64,000 nt of DNA from Orientallactaga sibirica (GCA_036365145.1 JAEOAD010000018.1:7272001-7336000); one strand, 5' to 3'. Numbered from the stretch's first letter, positions 11,317 to 22,501 are shown. Numbers and translations are program-made. The notes: generated by a model not told the origin, from the letters alone.

Positions 11317-11347
11317 CCCCCCCCCAAAACCCCCCCCCCCAAAACCC
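11317..11347 (-). repeat. C-run array; G-quadruplex-capable on the minus strand
   Basis: Runs of 9 and 12 C separated by AAAA, then AAAACCC. The minus strand carries two long and one short G runs with T4 spacers. Run lengths are prone to sequencing error. Confidence 0.8.
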
Positions 11348-12837
11348 ATTTCCTGGCAAAGTAATGCCTCCCTCTCATAATTCAGAAGAGATGCCATGAA
11401 GGAACAGGTAGAAACAGATATGGGAACAGGTGCAGGAACAAAAAGATCCAGGAGACCAGAATAGAAGTTTTATGAATTGCTTGTACAGAGCTGCTCTAAT
11501 CACAGTTGTAAAATGGAGGTCCCGGTGGCAGGCAGCTTTGAGTGTTAGTTTCAAGTGGCTGTGTGTCACAGAAGAATATGTGCTCTATTGAAACATAGGA
11601 ACAAAGGCAGAGGTCCTTGGATGTGGCAAATTTCCTGAATGAATCTCATGAAGAGTGACCAGTGAATAGGCCTTCTGGATTGCTGCCCCATCTCAGTCTT
11701 GGGAGCTCCTTTTATAGTCCCTGGTAAGAGTTGCATCATTTGTTGGTCTGGTGTAATTGAGAAGTTCACAGTTCAGGTTTTCGTATTGTAGTTTTTATTA
11801 TTGGTACCAACAAGACCAAGTTATTGTACCTCAATATTTGTACTCAAAGTAGAACAAGTTGCTGCTATTTTATAAAATGGAATCACTCTGGATAAGGCAC
11901 AGTTTGAAAGCCACTGTTCTATACAATATAGAGCAACTTATAGCAAGTCCTGATTTCCACACCAATGTTTTTGTGTTCTTCCTATGTGTGAAATTCAAAT
12001 CACTCATTTGTGTCATGTATGTTGGTTGCCTACTGTGTGCAGGCATTGTGAGAGGCTCTATAGTTCTGTGAACACACACATTCTCACATGTATGTAGCAC
12101 ACACATAAATCTTTGAAAATAGTCATGTATTTATGGGATAATTACAGAAATTGGAAAGTGTTCTTATTTGAAATAACTTAGTTATTACCAAAGAAATCTA
12201 ATAAAAGGTCTATTCTTGATAGTCTAAGTGACTCAAGATTAAAATCTACCAGCAGGGGGCAGAACGTCTTAACAAAAGGAGACACATCTGCTAAACCCTA
12301 ATGCTCTTCTTCCATCACATGCTATTTCAGGGTTATTGCTACTTCTTGAGATCCTAGAAAGATCTTGAGAAAACCCAAGAGCTGATTAGTCTGTGATCGG
12401 TCCATAACTACTTAACCATTTATAGGGAGCTCAGATTCAACATAGACTTGAGTATTAATCCTATTATTTCCACATGCAGGAATGTGATTCATCAAAGGTC
12501 CTGACCTGACAAAGTGTGTTTGACCAGGGGAAAGTGGCTGAGCCACCATAACCATGGGATCTGTGATGAGGCTTGGCATGTAAATCTGTGCAGACATGGT
12601 TAGGGCAGAGCAATAGATTCTCTACATTAGGAATCTGAAATGGGAAAGAGAAAATTATGGAGTTGGCAGCAGGTACTTAAATATTAAGTGAAGAATAATG
12701 GTCACAGGTTATGAGAAATCTGTATTTATGTGTAAGAGGAAAACATGGAGAAGCAAAAACCCTGTTTAGTTAAACTCTGAAATGGCTGAGTGGTTGTTAA
12801 GGTGGGCCTGAGATTATGTGTCTATATTCAGAATCTA
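11348..12837. other. Unassigned, apparently non-repetitive sequence
   Basis: Open frames are below about 80 codons and look random. It contains one CTCF-like site, described separately. Confidence 0.5.
12249..12262 (+). promoter_or_regulatory. CTCF-like core motif
   Basis: CCAGCAGGGGGCAG fits the published CTCF core CCASYAGRKGGCRS at all 14 positions. It lies in unique sequence rather than in a SINE. Motif match only; occupancy cannot be seen from sequence. Confidence 0.45.
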
Positions 12838-12912
12838 GGCCCAATTCTCTCTAGCTTTATGGCCTTGGCAAGCTATGAACCACTCTGTGCAAATTTTCTC
12901 CTCTATGAAAAG
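12838..12912 (+). mobile_element. MIR SINE remnant
   Basis: CTAGCTTTATGGCCTTGGCA followed by CACTCTGTGCAAATTTTCTC and CTATGAAAAG follows the MIR core (TAGCTGTGTGACCTTGGGCA, then CTCAGTTTCCTCATCTGTAAA). An ancient mammal-wide repeat, pointing to old background sequence here. Confidence 0.6.
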
Positions 12913-13611
12913 AAAAAAAAATTCCCTCAATAGACTCTGATTGTCCTATACTAACCAACAAATAAAATTTCCCAGTGTACCACAGTTGTATGAAGAATAA
13001 TTTAGTTCATCTGGAGAAGACTGTTTGAAACTTGGGGAGAGGAGTCACTTTCCTTCCCCCAGCCATAATGGCTACAGAGGTCTTATCAGCATTTAGCATC
13101 ATGGAGGCTACATCTCACAAAGGAGGCTAAAAACCAAGGCTAAAAGAATCAAGTCAGAATGGAGAAGCAAGTCCGGTGTGAAGTGTATTTGAAATTAGCC
13201 CTATATCCAAGTTTTGTGTTATGAGAACCAATGTAATTTTTATTATGTGAACTTTTGCATGTGCGCACATATGTGTGTGTGTACGCATGCACGCATGGAT
13301 GCATGGGCACACACATGTTGGCTTTCCATCTCCTGCACTCCTCAGAGTTTGAGGTGAGGCCAGTTTGTAAGGCTCCTCAGAGATCTTTGCCTCTCTAACT
13401 TCTCTAACTTCTCTTTAACTCTTTATTATTCATTCTGTTACCTGAGATCAGTAAGTGTGATCTGACATTGTGGAAAGACACAAACATGTTCATTTATGTT
13501 TCTGACATAGCAAGCTCACAACAGTCCTGGAGATCATCTTTTCGGAAAAGGTGTCTTAAGAGGATTTCAGTTTGCAATCAAGGTTGAAGACCTCTGCACT
13601 GGGCTTATCCT
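12913..13611. other. Unassigned sequence with an alternating purine-pyrimidine tract
   Basis: Unique-looking sequence. About 13256-13316 is CA/TG/GC-rich and alternates purine and pyrimidine (GTGCGCACATATGTGTGTGT ... GCATGCACGCATG), which could form Z-DNA. No gene seen. Confidence 0.5.
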
Positions 13612-13690
13612 CTCCTTTGTAGAAATGAAGACCAGAAAGAGGAAGCGACTTTCCCAAGGTGATACTCAACATCCTGGACAGATGAACAGT
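13612..13690 (-). mobile_element. MIR SINE remnant, antisense
   Basis: GAAATGAAGACCAGAAAGAG then GACTTTCCCAAGGTGATAC follows the reverse MIR core (GAGG..CAGAGAGG, then ACTTGCCCAAGGTCAC). The 93-codon antisense frame across it (13605-13886) is not supported as a gene. Confidence 0.5.
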
Positions 13691-14793
13691 AAGGACTGAG
13701 GACTGGAACATGAGTGAGTGTAGATCTGAAAGCAGAATATATAATCTTTTGCTCCATTTCCTCCAGATGTCTGGGATCAGATATAATCAGAAAGGGCTGC
13801 CTGTCCATTCTGATAGAGCCTGCTGTCCTCACCAAGTGAGTATGGTAAATACTGGTGACTGATTGGGTCCCATTTCCAATTCTCACTTACTCTAAGGAAA
13901 TAGCTCTAATAGAATCATTTCCTATCACCAGACATTAAGATATGTGATATTTTAAATGACAGATTAGAGTAAAAGCAATAAATGCATTAATGACTCTAAG
14001 TGTTGCAAAAAATGAAGTGTGCATAGAGAAGCTTGCAGTATTAAAAGATCCCCCGAGACCCTCTCTTAATAAACACAGCTGAACTGAGGCCTCTAACCAC
14101 ACCAGGGTCTGTTCCTCTAGGTTTGAATTTAGCCTCTAGGTAGGTCATGAAAGGTCAGGGCAAGTCGGTTCAGTCTCCCCAGTGGCCAAAGTTAGTCATC
14201 TAGTGTTTTGAGGTCACAGGTGCTGCATGGAAGAGAAAGCAAAAACAAATAACTAACAGGTCAGCTTCTCTGTCTTCTAGACTTGAAGGCTTGAAGAAGC
14301 TGGGAACAGAACAATAAAGAGAGAAAACAAATGCTTCTTTCCTTCACAGTGTTTACCAGAATATGTTGCAACTATTAATTTATTTCTCTGCTGTTATTAC
14401 TAAAATGTTATCTGCCCAGCAGATCAAAAAGCTTATCAGCTACTGTGAATAAATGTAGATTGGAGTCAGCAAAGCTGGCTGAATTAATAAGATGTACCTG
14501 GGGAATGGTGGATGGATATTATCTCTGCCTAATAATGTTAAATATATCTTTCATTTTTAAGTTAATTCTATTTTTAGGGAAGCTTTAGTTTGACAGAAAA
14601 ATTAAATGAAAAGTACAAAGAGTTATTTGTGGCCCCTTTCCACATACATATACATCTTCCATCATCATGGTACATTTGTTACAATCAATCAACCTTCACT
14701 GAGAAGTCTTTACCGCTCAAAGTCCATGCTTTCTATTGAAATCACTCAATATTACACATTCTATGAGTTTTGACAAATGTATGTGATAGTGAC
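13691..14793. other. Unassigned, apparently non-repetitive sequence
   Basis: No convincing open frame, RNA gene or repeat family was recognised. Confidence 0.5.
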
Positions 14794-15004
14794 TGTTGCA
14801 GTCAGGTTCCCATTGCTGGCAGAAATCACCCAATCAAGAGCAGCTTTTGGGAAAAAAGGGTTTATTTTGGCTTATAGGGGACTTTGACTTGAGGGGAAGC
14901 TCCATTATGGCAGGGGAAGACTGTGGCATGAGCAAAGGGTGGACATCACCCCCTGGCCAACATCAGGTGGACAATAGCAACAGGACAGTGTGCCAAACAC
15001 TGGT
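14794..15004 (-). mobile_element. MaLR (ORR1-like) LTR fragment, antisense
   Basis: Starts TGTTGCAGTCAGGTTC, the reverse complement of an LTR ending ...CTGCAACA. GGTTTATTTTGGCTTATAG contains the reverse of the AATAAA signal. The order matches, reversed, the LTR ends at 17632-17878 and 58797-59134. Only the 3' half (R-U5 side) remains. Confidence 0.75.
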
Positions 15005-15700
15005 ATGGGAAAACCCTTGCAAGATTTAAGGCTTACCAGCAAGATAAAATGTACCAACTGGTGCAATGGTAGTCTGTTTGTCATGGGAGAAACTAATTGC
15101 TCTCTGATTGGACTTGAGCCCACTCCAAGGGTATTCCTGCCTGGTAAGGAAAATGTAATGAGAATCCTATGTGTTTGGAAGTCATAAGCTCTAAGGGGGA
15201 AACTACTACTGTTGTCTTGCTAAATGAATTGATTATGCCATATATTAATGATACTCTCACTTTTGGTTAGAGAAGTTTCTCTTTTCAGATGCTGGTGACA
15301 ACTACAGAGTCTCAAAACTCACTAAAGTGCTGAAAAGTAACAGTGAAGTGTTCAGCATTAAGTGAGACAACTCTATCACACCCTCCAAGGCTCAGAGACC
15401 ATTGCAGAAGAGGTTGTATAAAGAAAGAGCCAAAGGAGGGGGAACTGCTTACAATGCTGTCTTATAGACACAAAGTGGCCTTGATATTCATGAACTCACA
15501 GTGCCTGACACTATCTGCATAAGACCTGCATAACAGGAAGACAAAATGATGACATCAAAGTAGAAGAGAGACTAGCTGGAGAAAAGAACGTGTTGAGTGG
15601 AGGGTGAGCTGGGTAGGGAGAAATTGGAGGGTGGTGAAAGGGGATTTTGATTATGTATATTGTTTATATTTATGGAAGTTTTCAACAAAAGTTTCAAGAA
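15005..15700 (+). mobile_element. L1 3' UTR and 3' end, sense
   Basis: Sense counterpart of the antisense 3' UTRs at 4231 and 49990: GTTAGAGAAGTTTCTCTTTT, CACACCCTCCAAGGCTCAGAG, TCATGAACTCACAGTGCCTG, ending near TGGAAGTTTTCAACAAAAG. No ORF2 is attached, so it is a strongly 5'-truncated insertion or a fragment. Confidence 0.7.
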
Positions 15701-15765
15701 AGCCAAAGGAATACATGAAAGGAAAAGAGAATGTAGAAGATAACACTATTTTTAATATAATCTTT

Positions 15766-15902
15766 TTGAGGTAAGGTCTCACTCTAGCCCAAGTTGACCT
15801 GGAATTCACTATATAGTTTCAGGGTAGTCTCGAACTCATGGCAATCTTCCCACCTCTGCCTCCTGAATGCTGGGATTAAAGGCATGCGCCACCATGCCTG
15901 GC
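15766..15902 (-). mobile_element. B1 SINE
   Basis: Antisense B1: GAGGTAAGGTCTCACTCTAG at the tail side, GGAATTCACTATATAGTTTC in the body and GCATGCGCCACCATGCCTGG at the head. Essentially full length. Confidence 0.9.
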
Positions 15903-15977
15903 TAATATAATTAATTGCTTATTGTTGTTTAATTATTTCATTTTGTACTTTGAGAATATATAATTACTCTTTAAAAA

Positions 15978-16218
15978 ATTTTTATTTTTATTTTTATTTA
16001 TTTATTTGAGAGCAACAGATAGAGAATGAGGCAGAGAGAGACGGGTGGGGGGGGGGGAGAGAATTGGCCAACCAGGGATTCCAGCCACTGCAAATGAACT
16101 CCAGATGCATGGGCCACTTTGTGCATCTGGCTTACATGGGCACTGGGGAATCAAGCCTTGAAACAGGGTCCTTGGGCTTCACAGGCAAGCATTTAACTGC
16201 TAAGCCTTCTCTCCAGCC
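15978..16218 (-). mobile_element. B2-like SINE, short variant
   Basis: Antisense: T-rich tail with TTTA repeats, GA tract with a G run, GCCACTGCAAATGAACTCCA, TTGTGCATCTGGCTTACATG and head CTAAGCCTTCTCTCCAGCC. A second-promoter (B-box) half is recognisable near GAATCAAGCC. Confidence 0.9.
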
Positions 16219-16229
16219 AACAGAGTTAC

Positions 16230-17345
16230 TCTTTTTTTTATAATTTATTTTTTATTTATATTATTCTGATTTTACATTCATAATGGTGACTCCATTATCT
16301 TCCTCCCTGTTCTCCCTCTTCCAAAGGGACCCTCATCAATGGGGAATGTGGGTCATGCATTGTGGGGGTAGTCAAGAGTTATGGGGGATAGGCCAAGTCT
16401 CTGTGCATAATGCCCCAGCTTGTGGCTCTAACATTCTTTCTGCCCCCTCTTCCATGAATTTCCCTGAGCCACATTGGGGTCATTTTAGTTCTACTTCAGT
16501 GATGAGGTTTTGGGAGTCTCTGTGACTCTGAATATCTGGCTTAGTAGGAGTTGGATGTTCTCTGCATTTATCTCCTTCAGCCTTTTTTTCTGGTGTCCTG
16601 ATCACCAAGAACGCTCTGCGTACTCTTGCCCTTCCCCCGCATTACTCTATGGTTTCAGCTGGGGCCCTGGTGAGGTGTGATTGGCTGATCCTCCCTTCAG
16701 GTTCATTGTCCATCTGGAAAGATAAGCAAATTCTCCAATGGAGAGAGAAGTTAGTACTATATAGATGGGATGGCCATTGATATTTTGGAGGGAATTTTAT
16801 ATGCGTAGCCCCTCTTCTAGCCCACATTTGGTGGTATCTTGATCTTGGAGACTGAGCTCATTTTTTGTACATGGTTTTGACTTATTTCCCAGTTCCAGCA
16901 ATGAGTTCCATTCCACTGAGTGGATCTATTAGCCAAATCAAGAGCAGTTGGTTACCCACCATGGCTGTGTGCCACTATTGCACTTGTTTGAGCATTACGT
17001 CAGGTTGGTTCCTGCTGGGTATCTTAGACTGCAAGTTGTTTGGACAGATGTCGGCCATTATCTACCAGTTGTTTGTGTAGCACCCTCTGGCACTAGACTA
17101 ACTGTCTGGGGACTGACCCTCTTCCAGATTCTGGCCAGGTCTCTCTGTGTTTGGTCTCACACATGTATGCTGTCTTCGACTGTAGGGTCTTACCATTAAC
17201 CTTTGGTGGGTCATCAAGAACTCTGACAGAAATCTGTCTTTTTTGGGAAACCTTGTAGATGTCTCGGATTAACAGCTCATTGTGAAAGTTAACCCCGTGC
17301 TGGCACTGGGAATTATAAGTCAGCACCTAGGAAGGTGAGGGAAGA
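16230..17345 (-). mobile_element. L1 3' UTR, antisense (older subfamily)
   Basis: Aligns by eye with 55680-56750: shared landmarks are AGATTCTCCAATRGAGAG, GCTGAGTGCCACTATTG-like text, GGTCTTACC and a CTGGCACTGG segment near the right end. It differs markedly from the 3' UTR type at 4231 and 49990, so it marks an older L1 lineage. Open frames up to 83 codons here are incidental. Confidence 0.65.
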
Positions 17346-17354
17346 AAAAGATAG

Positions 17355-17432
17355 ATAATATAAAAGAGAAAGTGAGTATAGAGAGGAGAGGGAGAGAAAG
17401 AGGGAGAGAGAAGAGAGAGAGAAGCAGGAAAA
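17355..17432 (+). repeat. GA-rich low-complexity tract
   Basis: AGAGAG/GGGAGA repeats. It supplies the Arg/Glu/Gly start of the 142-codon frame 17372-17800, which continues into an LTR and is not coding. Confidence 0.85.
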
Positions 17433-17631
17433 GATTAAGGTTGGTCTTCATGATGTTCTCTCCAGTTTCCTGTGGTTTGGGTGTTCCCTCTGCGGGCCTG
17501 CTGAAGGATCAATGTTTTAGCCTGTTGTTCAGAATAAAGGGTTTTATAGTATCATTTCCTTTTGGGTCCCTATTTGTGTCTCCCCACCCTTGTCCTCCCT
17601 CCCACCCTCCTGGAAACCTCCTGAAAACAGT

Positions 17632-17878
17632 GAATTTGGGGTGTGGGCTTATGGATGTTATTGCCAGCTTCCCCTTGCCAGAATTTGGCACACTCTCCTG
17701 CTGCTGTTGTCCACCTGATGTTGGCCAGGAGGTGATGTCCACCCCCTGCTTATGCCATCATTTTTGCCTGCCATTATGGAGCTTTCCTTTGAGTCTGTAA
17801 GCCAAAATAAACCCTTTCCTCCCACAGGCTGCTCTTGGCCAGGTGTATTCTGCCAGCTATGCAAAAATGACTGCAACA
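17632..17878 (+). mobile_element. MaLR (ORR1-like) LTR fragment, sense
   Basis: TGGGCTTATGGATGTTATTG, TTGTCCACCTGATGTTGGCC, GAGTCTGTAAGCC then AAATAAACC (polyadenylation signal) and an end at GACTGCAACA. This is the downstream part of an ORR1-type LTR. The preceding 17433-17631 is unassigned. Confidence 0.75.
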
Positions 17879-18679
17879 CTATTCTTCTTAATTTTTTGTT
17901 ACTACTTTTGTGATCTTATTCAAAATATTCTGAGAATTGCTAAACGCCTCACTTACACCAGGAACCTACCAAGCATTTATTCAGGTCTTCTAAAACATGA
18001 ATTATTATCTTTAGCTCTTTAGCTCTTGGCTATTTACATCACATAGATTTTGTGTCCATGCACATAGATTTTATACCAAAATTAATGACTTTGAGCACAT
18101 AATATAATTCATGATAAGGAAAATGGTTTACATTTAAGCCATAACTAATAACATCAGTAATAAACTTTGTACTTATAAAGATAATTTTATGCTTACAAAG
18201 CTAATCAAAGAGTATGTCACATTTTCATTATGTTACTTGAATCTGTACATATGCTTATTTTTTAAAACATGTTTTTGCAGGATAAAATTAAATCTGTATC
18301 ACCATCATGAAGAAGATGGACTCTATCATACCTGGATGCCCAACATGGCTCTTTTTCAGAGGAAAGTTCTAGTCTGACTTCTAGGACCTTATATATGAGG
18401 CAGACTCTCTTTTGAGCCTGTTTCTTATGTTCAGCTTAGTGCTGTGATCCTCCCAGCAATGTCAGTGGTATCTGTCATCTGCTTTCTTCATATGCAAGCC
18501 TGTGGTAAGTTATTTGCAACTTCTTTATATGTATTTTTCTATTGATGCACACCCTTCTCATTTTTAGGGATAGCATGAAGAGTGCTTGTAATTTTAAGAG
18601 GATATCTGGTGGCACTTGAAAAAGCATGTTTATTTCTTTATGCTTGGTGAGGAATAATGGTTTAAGAATTAAAAGGGGG
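17879..18679. other. Unassigned AT-rich sequence
   Basis: No coding frame above about 62 codons and no recognised repeat. Confidence 0.5.
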
Positions 18680-18990
18680 GCTTAGAGATGGTTCAGTGGT
18701 TAAATGTGCTATTCCACAAACCTGCCAACCCGAGATAGGCTCCCTAGCATGTAAGTAAACATACAACTGTCACATGTGTCTGTTATCCCAACATGTCTAA
18801 ACAATGGGTGATAGAAGAATCTAGAAGCTTATGGAATATTTAGTCTGGCCTTCCCAGCAGCAAACAAATAGCAAGAGAGACCCTGTTTCAAACAAGGTAG
18901 AAAGAAAGGATAAACATTCTGAGGTTGTCCTCTGATCTCCACATGTCCACAGATGTGCCCCCCCACATATTCTCTCTCAAAAATAAGAAA
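18680..18990 (+). mobile_element. B4-like SINE
   Basis: A tRNA/ID-like head (GCTTAGAGATGGTTCAGTGG) followed by degraded B1-like text (GAGAGACCCTGTTTC) and a GAGGTTGTCCTCTGATCTCC ACA-rich end resembling the rodent B4 3' region. Confidence 0.55.
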
Positions 18991-20149
18991 AAAGCTTAAA
19001 AAATCCAGGCAAACCTTAGCAATCCTCTTGTCATGTTTCCATGGTCAGTATTTTGTTATGTTTATGCCTACACACATTTCTGGCAAAGGGGCTGATAGCA
19101 TCTTTCACACTAAGGTCCATGAGCTGATGAAATTCTCCAACCCATATGCATTCCTGGTCAGTGTAGGAAGGAGAAGAAATTGAGATCGAGGAGTCAAGCA
19201 CCATGTTTAGAGTAAAGACATCTTGCCTGAGACATATAAGAGTTCTCATATTCTTTTCTCCCCTAACCATGCCTTGTGTGTATAAATACCATTTGCAGCA
19301 TTCACTATAAGTACACAGATAAATATTTTTAATTAAGAATCATGTTTATATCACAATTTTTCATGTGCCATCAGTGATGACATGCATCATATGAAGATAT
19401 TTATTGTATCTTCTTTTCGTAGTTCAACAAAATGCCATATCACTTTACAGGTCAAACTGTTTTCACTGAAGCCTGATTATCTACTATTAGAATATAAATG
19501 AGTCAGAGTCCTCCTCTTGCCTGAGAGCAAGACCACATGGGGAAGATTAGCCTCCTGCTACTAGGGAAACCCAAGGTCACCTAAATTATTGCCTTGAACC
19601 CCATGAAGTGCTTCTGTGGCGCCTACCATATAGTCTCTTCACAGGGAGTGGAAATGTCCCCTTCACCTGAAAACATACAGAAAGCAAGGTACCTTTTTTG
19701 TTCTTCTGAATCTGGAGCTTGTCTCTCTCTCTCTTTCTCGTTTCAAGACTCCAACATGCCAAGCCTGTGGTATAGTGGTATAACTCCTAATTAATCTATA
19801 ATTCTAAAAGTACAGTCATCTTATCTGCCTCTTATCAAACAGTCTGCTGTCCCACTTCTCTGTTGTAAATTTTATTTATCATAGTCTATAAGATTATCTT
19901 CTGAATCTGTGCCTCTTTATGTCAGACCTTTATAAGCTTATCCTTGGTTATAATATAAATTAAATAAATATACAGCCTACATAATTAAAGTAATCTGATT
20001 ATACTAATATCACACCTGGTTACAGCTCAAGAGAGTAGCGTCATTACTCAGGGTGTTATGACTATGCAAACTTATATTTGTATTATAGATATTGATATCC
20101 CTTTAATTAGGCCTTAACATTCTTATACACATCATGCCCTTGATTTTCT
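18991..20149. other. Unassigned sequence
   Basis: AT-rich, short open frames only, no recognised repeat. Possible old repeat remnants are below what can be judged by eye. Confidence 0.5.
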
Positions 20150-20264
20150 TTTTAAAAAATATTTTATTTTAATTTTTTTGTGAGAGAGAGAGGGGAGGAG
20201 AGAGAGAAAGTGAGAGAATGGGCAAGCCAGGGCTTCTAGCCACTGCAAATTAACTGTAAATATT

Positions 20265-20307
<43 letters not shown>

Positions 20308-20622
20308 TTACAGAGAGAGGGAAAGAGAGCGAGAGGGAGAGGGAGAATGGGCATGCCAGGGCCTCCAGCCACTGCAAACGAACTCCAGATGCATGTGCCC
20401 CCTTGTGCATCTGGCTTACGTGGGACCTGGAGAATTGAACCAGGGTCCTTAGGCTTCACAGGCATGTGCCTTAACCACCAAGCTATCTCCAGCCCTGCAA
20501 ATTAACTCTAGATGTGTGTGCCATCTTGTGCATCTGGCTTTACATGAGTATTGGGGAATCGAACCTTAGTCCTTTAGCTCTGCATGCAAGCACCTTAACC
20601 ACTATACCATCTCTCCAGCCCT
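20150..20622 (-). mobile_element. B2-like SINE split by a second B2-like SINE
   Basis: The outer, older antisense copy runs 20150-20255 (GA tract, GCCAGGGCTTCTAGCCACTG) and resumes at 20496-20622 (TTGTGCATCTGGCTTTACAT ... CCATCTCTCCAGCCC). The 12-bp TGCAAATTAACT occurs at 20244-20255 and 20496-20507, once on each side of the inner SINE. Confidence 0.9.
20256..20495 (-). mobile_element. Inner B2-like SINE, young copy
   Basis: Antisense, with an A-tail that grew into (TTTA)n (about 20261-20310), a GAGAGGGA tract, CCTCCAGCCACTGCAAACGA and CTTGTGCATCTGGCTTACGT. It retains CpGs (AACGAACTCC, TTACGTGGG), which suggests recent insertion. A perfect 12-bp target-site duplication flanks it. Confidence 0.92.
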
Positions 20623-21169
20623 TGATTTTCTTATTAGTCTTATAGCTATGTACATGCTTCCAAATTGCCCGTTAACATTTCAGCTTACTGTTTTTCCTAC
20701 ATTACTGAGCTGTTTCTTCAATAATTTTTTCCAAATCTGTTTTGAATATATCACAATTACCTTCAACTTAGGTATCCAAAACAGAACAAATTTTTTTCTT
20801 CCCATGAACTTTCTCAGCTCTTTAATTTGTAACATACCAATTACCTGCACAGCCTATACAATCTTAGTATCTTAGTCCTATCAATAAATACCACTGCCTT
20901 TCTCATTTGGGTTATTAGAGTTGTACATCAACTGTTCTTCCTGTTTTTGGACTTGGCCTTCTACTATCAATCCTTAATAGGGTGGTGATGCTCCAAAATG
21001 TAAGAGATGGAATATTAACATTCTGTTTAATATTTTCCCAGGATATTCCATGTCCACTAGAATAAAAGATTACTTTCACATAGTGGTCTGTAATATCCTA
21101 CATAAATGAACTTCCCTACCCTCCTAGTCTAATATTCTTCTGCTCCTCCAAACTGTCCACTTTTTGCTA
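20623..21169. other. Unassigned sequence, possibly upstream L2
   Basis: Non-coding. Some text near 20880-21000 could be the older part of the L2 that follows, but this is not secure. Confidence 0.4.
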
Positions 21170-21341
21170 GCCACTCTACTCTCTCCTTTTTTTTCCTGGA
21201 AAATATCAGGGAATTCTCTTTTGGAATGCTTTCTTTTAAATATCTCTCCTATATTTTTCAGGTATCTGATCAAATATTCCTTTTCCTCACCAAGCTCTTC
21301 TTAAATACCACAGCTCTATCATTCTTCCCTGCCTGCTTTAC

Positions 21342-21398
<57 letters not shown>

Positions 21399-21595
21399 GC
21401 GCATGCGTGTGTGTGTTTCATTTACCAGCCTCTGACATGTTCTGCTTATATACGTGTTTGTTGTCTATATTATCCCATTATAATGTAATCTCCATATAGG
21501 AAGAGATTTTTATCTGTTTTATTTATCATGGGACCTTAATACACTCTTTAGTACCCAAGTACTAAAGTTGATTCAGGCTGAATAAATACTGCTAA
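21170..21595 (+). mobile_element. L2 LINE 3' end (ancient)
   Basis: GGTATCTGATCAAATATTCC with CCTCACCAAGCTCTTC, then CTTCCCTGCCTGCTTTACTT, and after the GT array TAATGTAATCTCCATATAGG, TTTTATCTGTTTTATTTATC and a GCTGAATAAATACT end follow the order of the L2 3' region. The ORF2 C-terminus is unreadable. Confidence 0.65.
21343..21417 (+). repeat. (GT)n microsatellite with GC interruptions
   Basis: About 37 dinucleotide units, with GTGCGCATGCGTG interruptions near the right end. It has expanded inside the L2 remnant. Confidence 0.98.
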
Positions 21596-21913
21596 GGATA
21601 GAGTTGTGAATATGAGAGAACATATCCCTGGTGCCATAAAACTTCCATGACTTAGAAGTAGACAAATAAAATCAAATGAATAAATACTTGATGTATTGTC
21701 AGATAATGCTAAAAATCATAAAGAAAAATACAACAAAGGAAGACAAGTGAAAGTATTGAAAGGTGTGCAGTGAGATTTAGAATCATCAATGGGCTCTGTC
21801 ATGAGGTGATATTAATACAAAAATTGGAGTAAAATGCTATTTAAAAACATGAAAATATCTAGAAGGAAAATAGCAATTACAAAGGCCCTTATTCAAGAGA
21901 AAATGAGAGGCAT
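21596..21913. other. Unassigned sequence
   Basis: AT-rich, no coding frame and no recognised repeat. Confidence 0.5.
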
Positions 21914-22220
21914 ACTCCCACAGGTTCATGCATTGAATACTTTGTCTTCATATGGTAATGCTATTTTGAGAAGTGGTAAAAGCTTCAGGAGATAGGAAGT
22001 AGGTCCCAGGGAGCCTGCCTTTGAAGGATATGCCTAGCCAGTAGTAGCTTTCTCTTTTGTCTGCTATGAGGTAAAGAACTTCTTCTGCCACACCCTCCCA
22101 CTGCCATCATCCAAGTAATTATGGACTGACACCTCTGAAACTGTGAGCTAAAATAAATCCTTCTCCATTAGTTTATTCTCTCAGGATTTTAGACATAGCT
22201 GCAGAAATCTAGCAGTTCAA
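21914..22220 (+). mobile_element. Old MaLR LTR (MLT1/ORR1-like), sense
   Basis: CAGGTTCATGCATTGAATAC, GAGCCTGCCTTTGAAGGATA, TGCCATCATCC, CTCTGAAACTGTGAGC then AAATAAATCC and a tail of degraded U5. The order fits the mammalian MaLR LTR pattern. The start is not clear. Confidence 0.55.
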
Positions 22221-22225
22221 TTAGC

Positions 22226-22275
22226 AAAAATAAAATAAAATAAAATAAATAAAATAAAATAAAATAAAAAAAAAA
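22226..22275 (+). repeat. (AAAAT)n microsatellite
   Basis: TAAAA pentamer array with one TAAATAAA step, then an A run. Confidence 0.95.
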
Positions 22276-22475
22276 GGGAATAAAGGGAGAAAGGGTGAGT
22301 AAGAGGCCCATAGTGGGAATGAAGAAGACATGGAGAGAAGACATGCATGTAAATCACAGTGTGACAAGGGCCAGCCCTTGTTTGAACAGGAGAGTTAAAA
22401 TCTGATGTTCATAGTAAAACAATCCTTTGGATATATTCATTTTGTAACTTTCTGTCTGTCAGACTCTTTGTGAGT
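22276..22475. other. Unassigned sequence
   Basis: Short unique-looking interval without a gene. Confidence 0.5.
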
Positions 22476-22501
22476 GAGTGTGTGTGTGTGTGTGTGTGTG
22501 T
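22476..22501 (+). repeat. (GT)n microsatellite
   Basis: GAGTGAGT leading into about 11 GT units. Confidence 0.95.

Noticed and set aside
11059..11397. 112-codon antisense frame rich in Phe, Leu, Ser and Gly
   Set aside because: Made by the (GAAA)n tract and C runs; not a gene.
13605..13886. 93-codon antisense frame
   Set aside because: Overlaps a MIR remnant and has no recognisable domain.
9331..14793. Host exons in the repeat-poor interval
   Set aside because: No frame, splice-site pair or recognisable protein similarity could be seen; comparative data would be needed.
17372..17800. 142-codon sense open frame
   Set aside because: It begins in a GA-rich simple repeat and runs into a MaLR LTR. 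No domain or codon signal.
21343..21417. Possible promoter or Z-DNA control element
   Set aside because: The GT repeat lies in a dead L2 remnant with no adjacent gene; kept only as a microsatellite.
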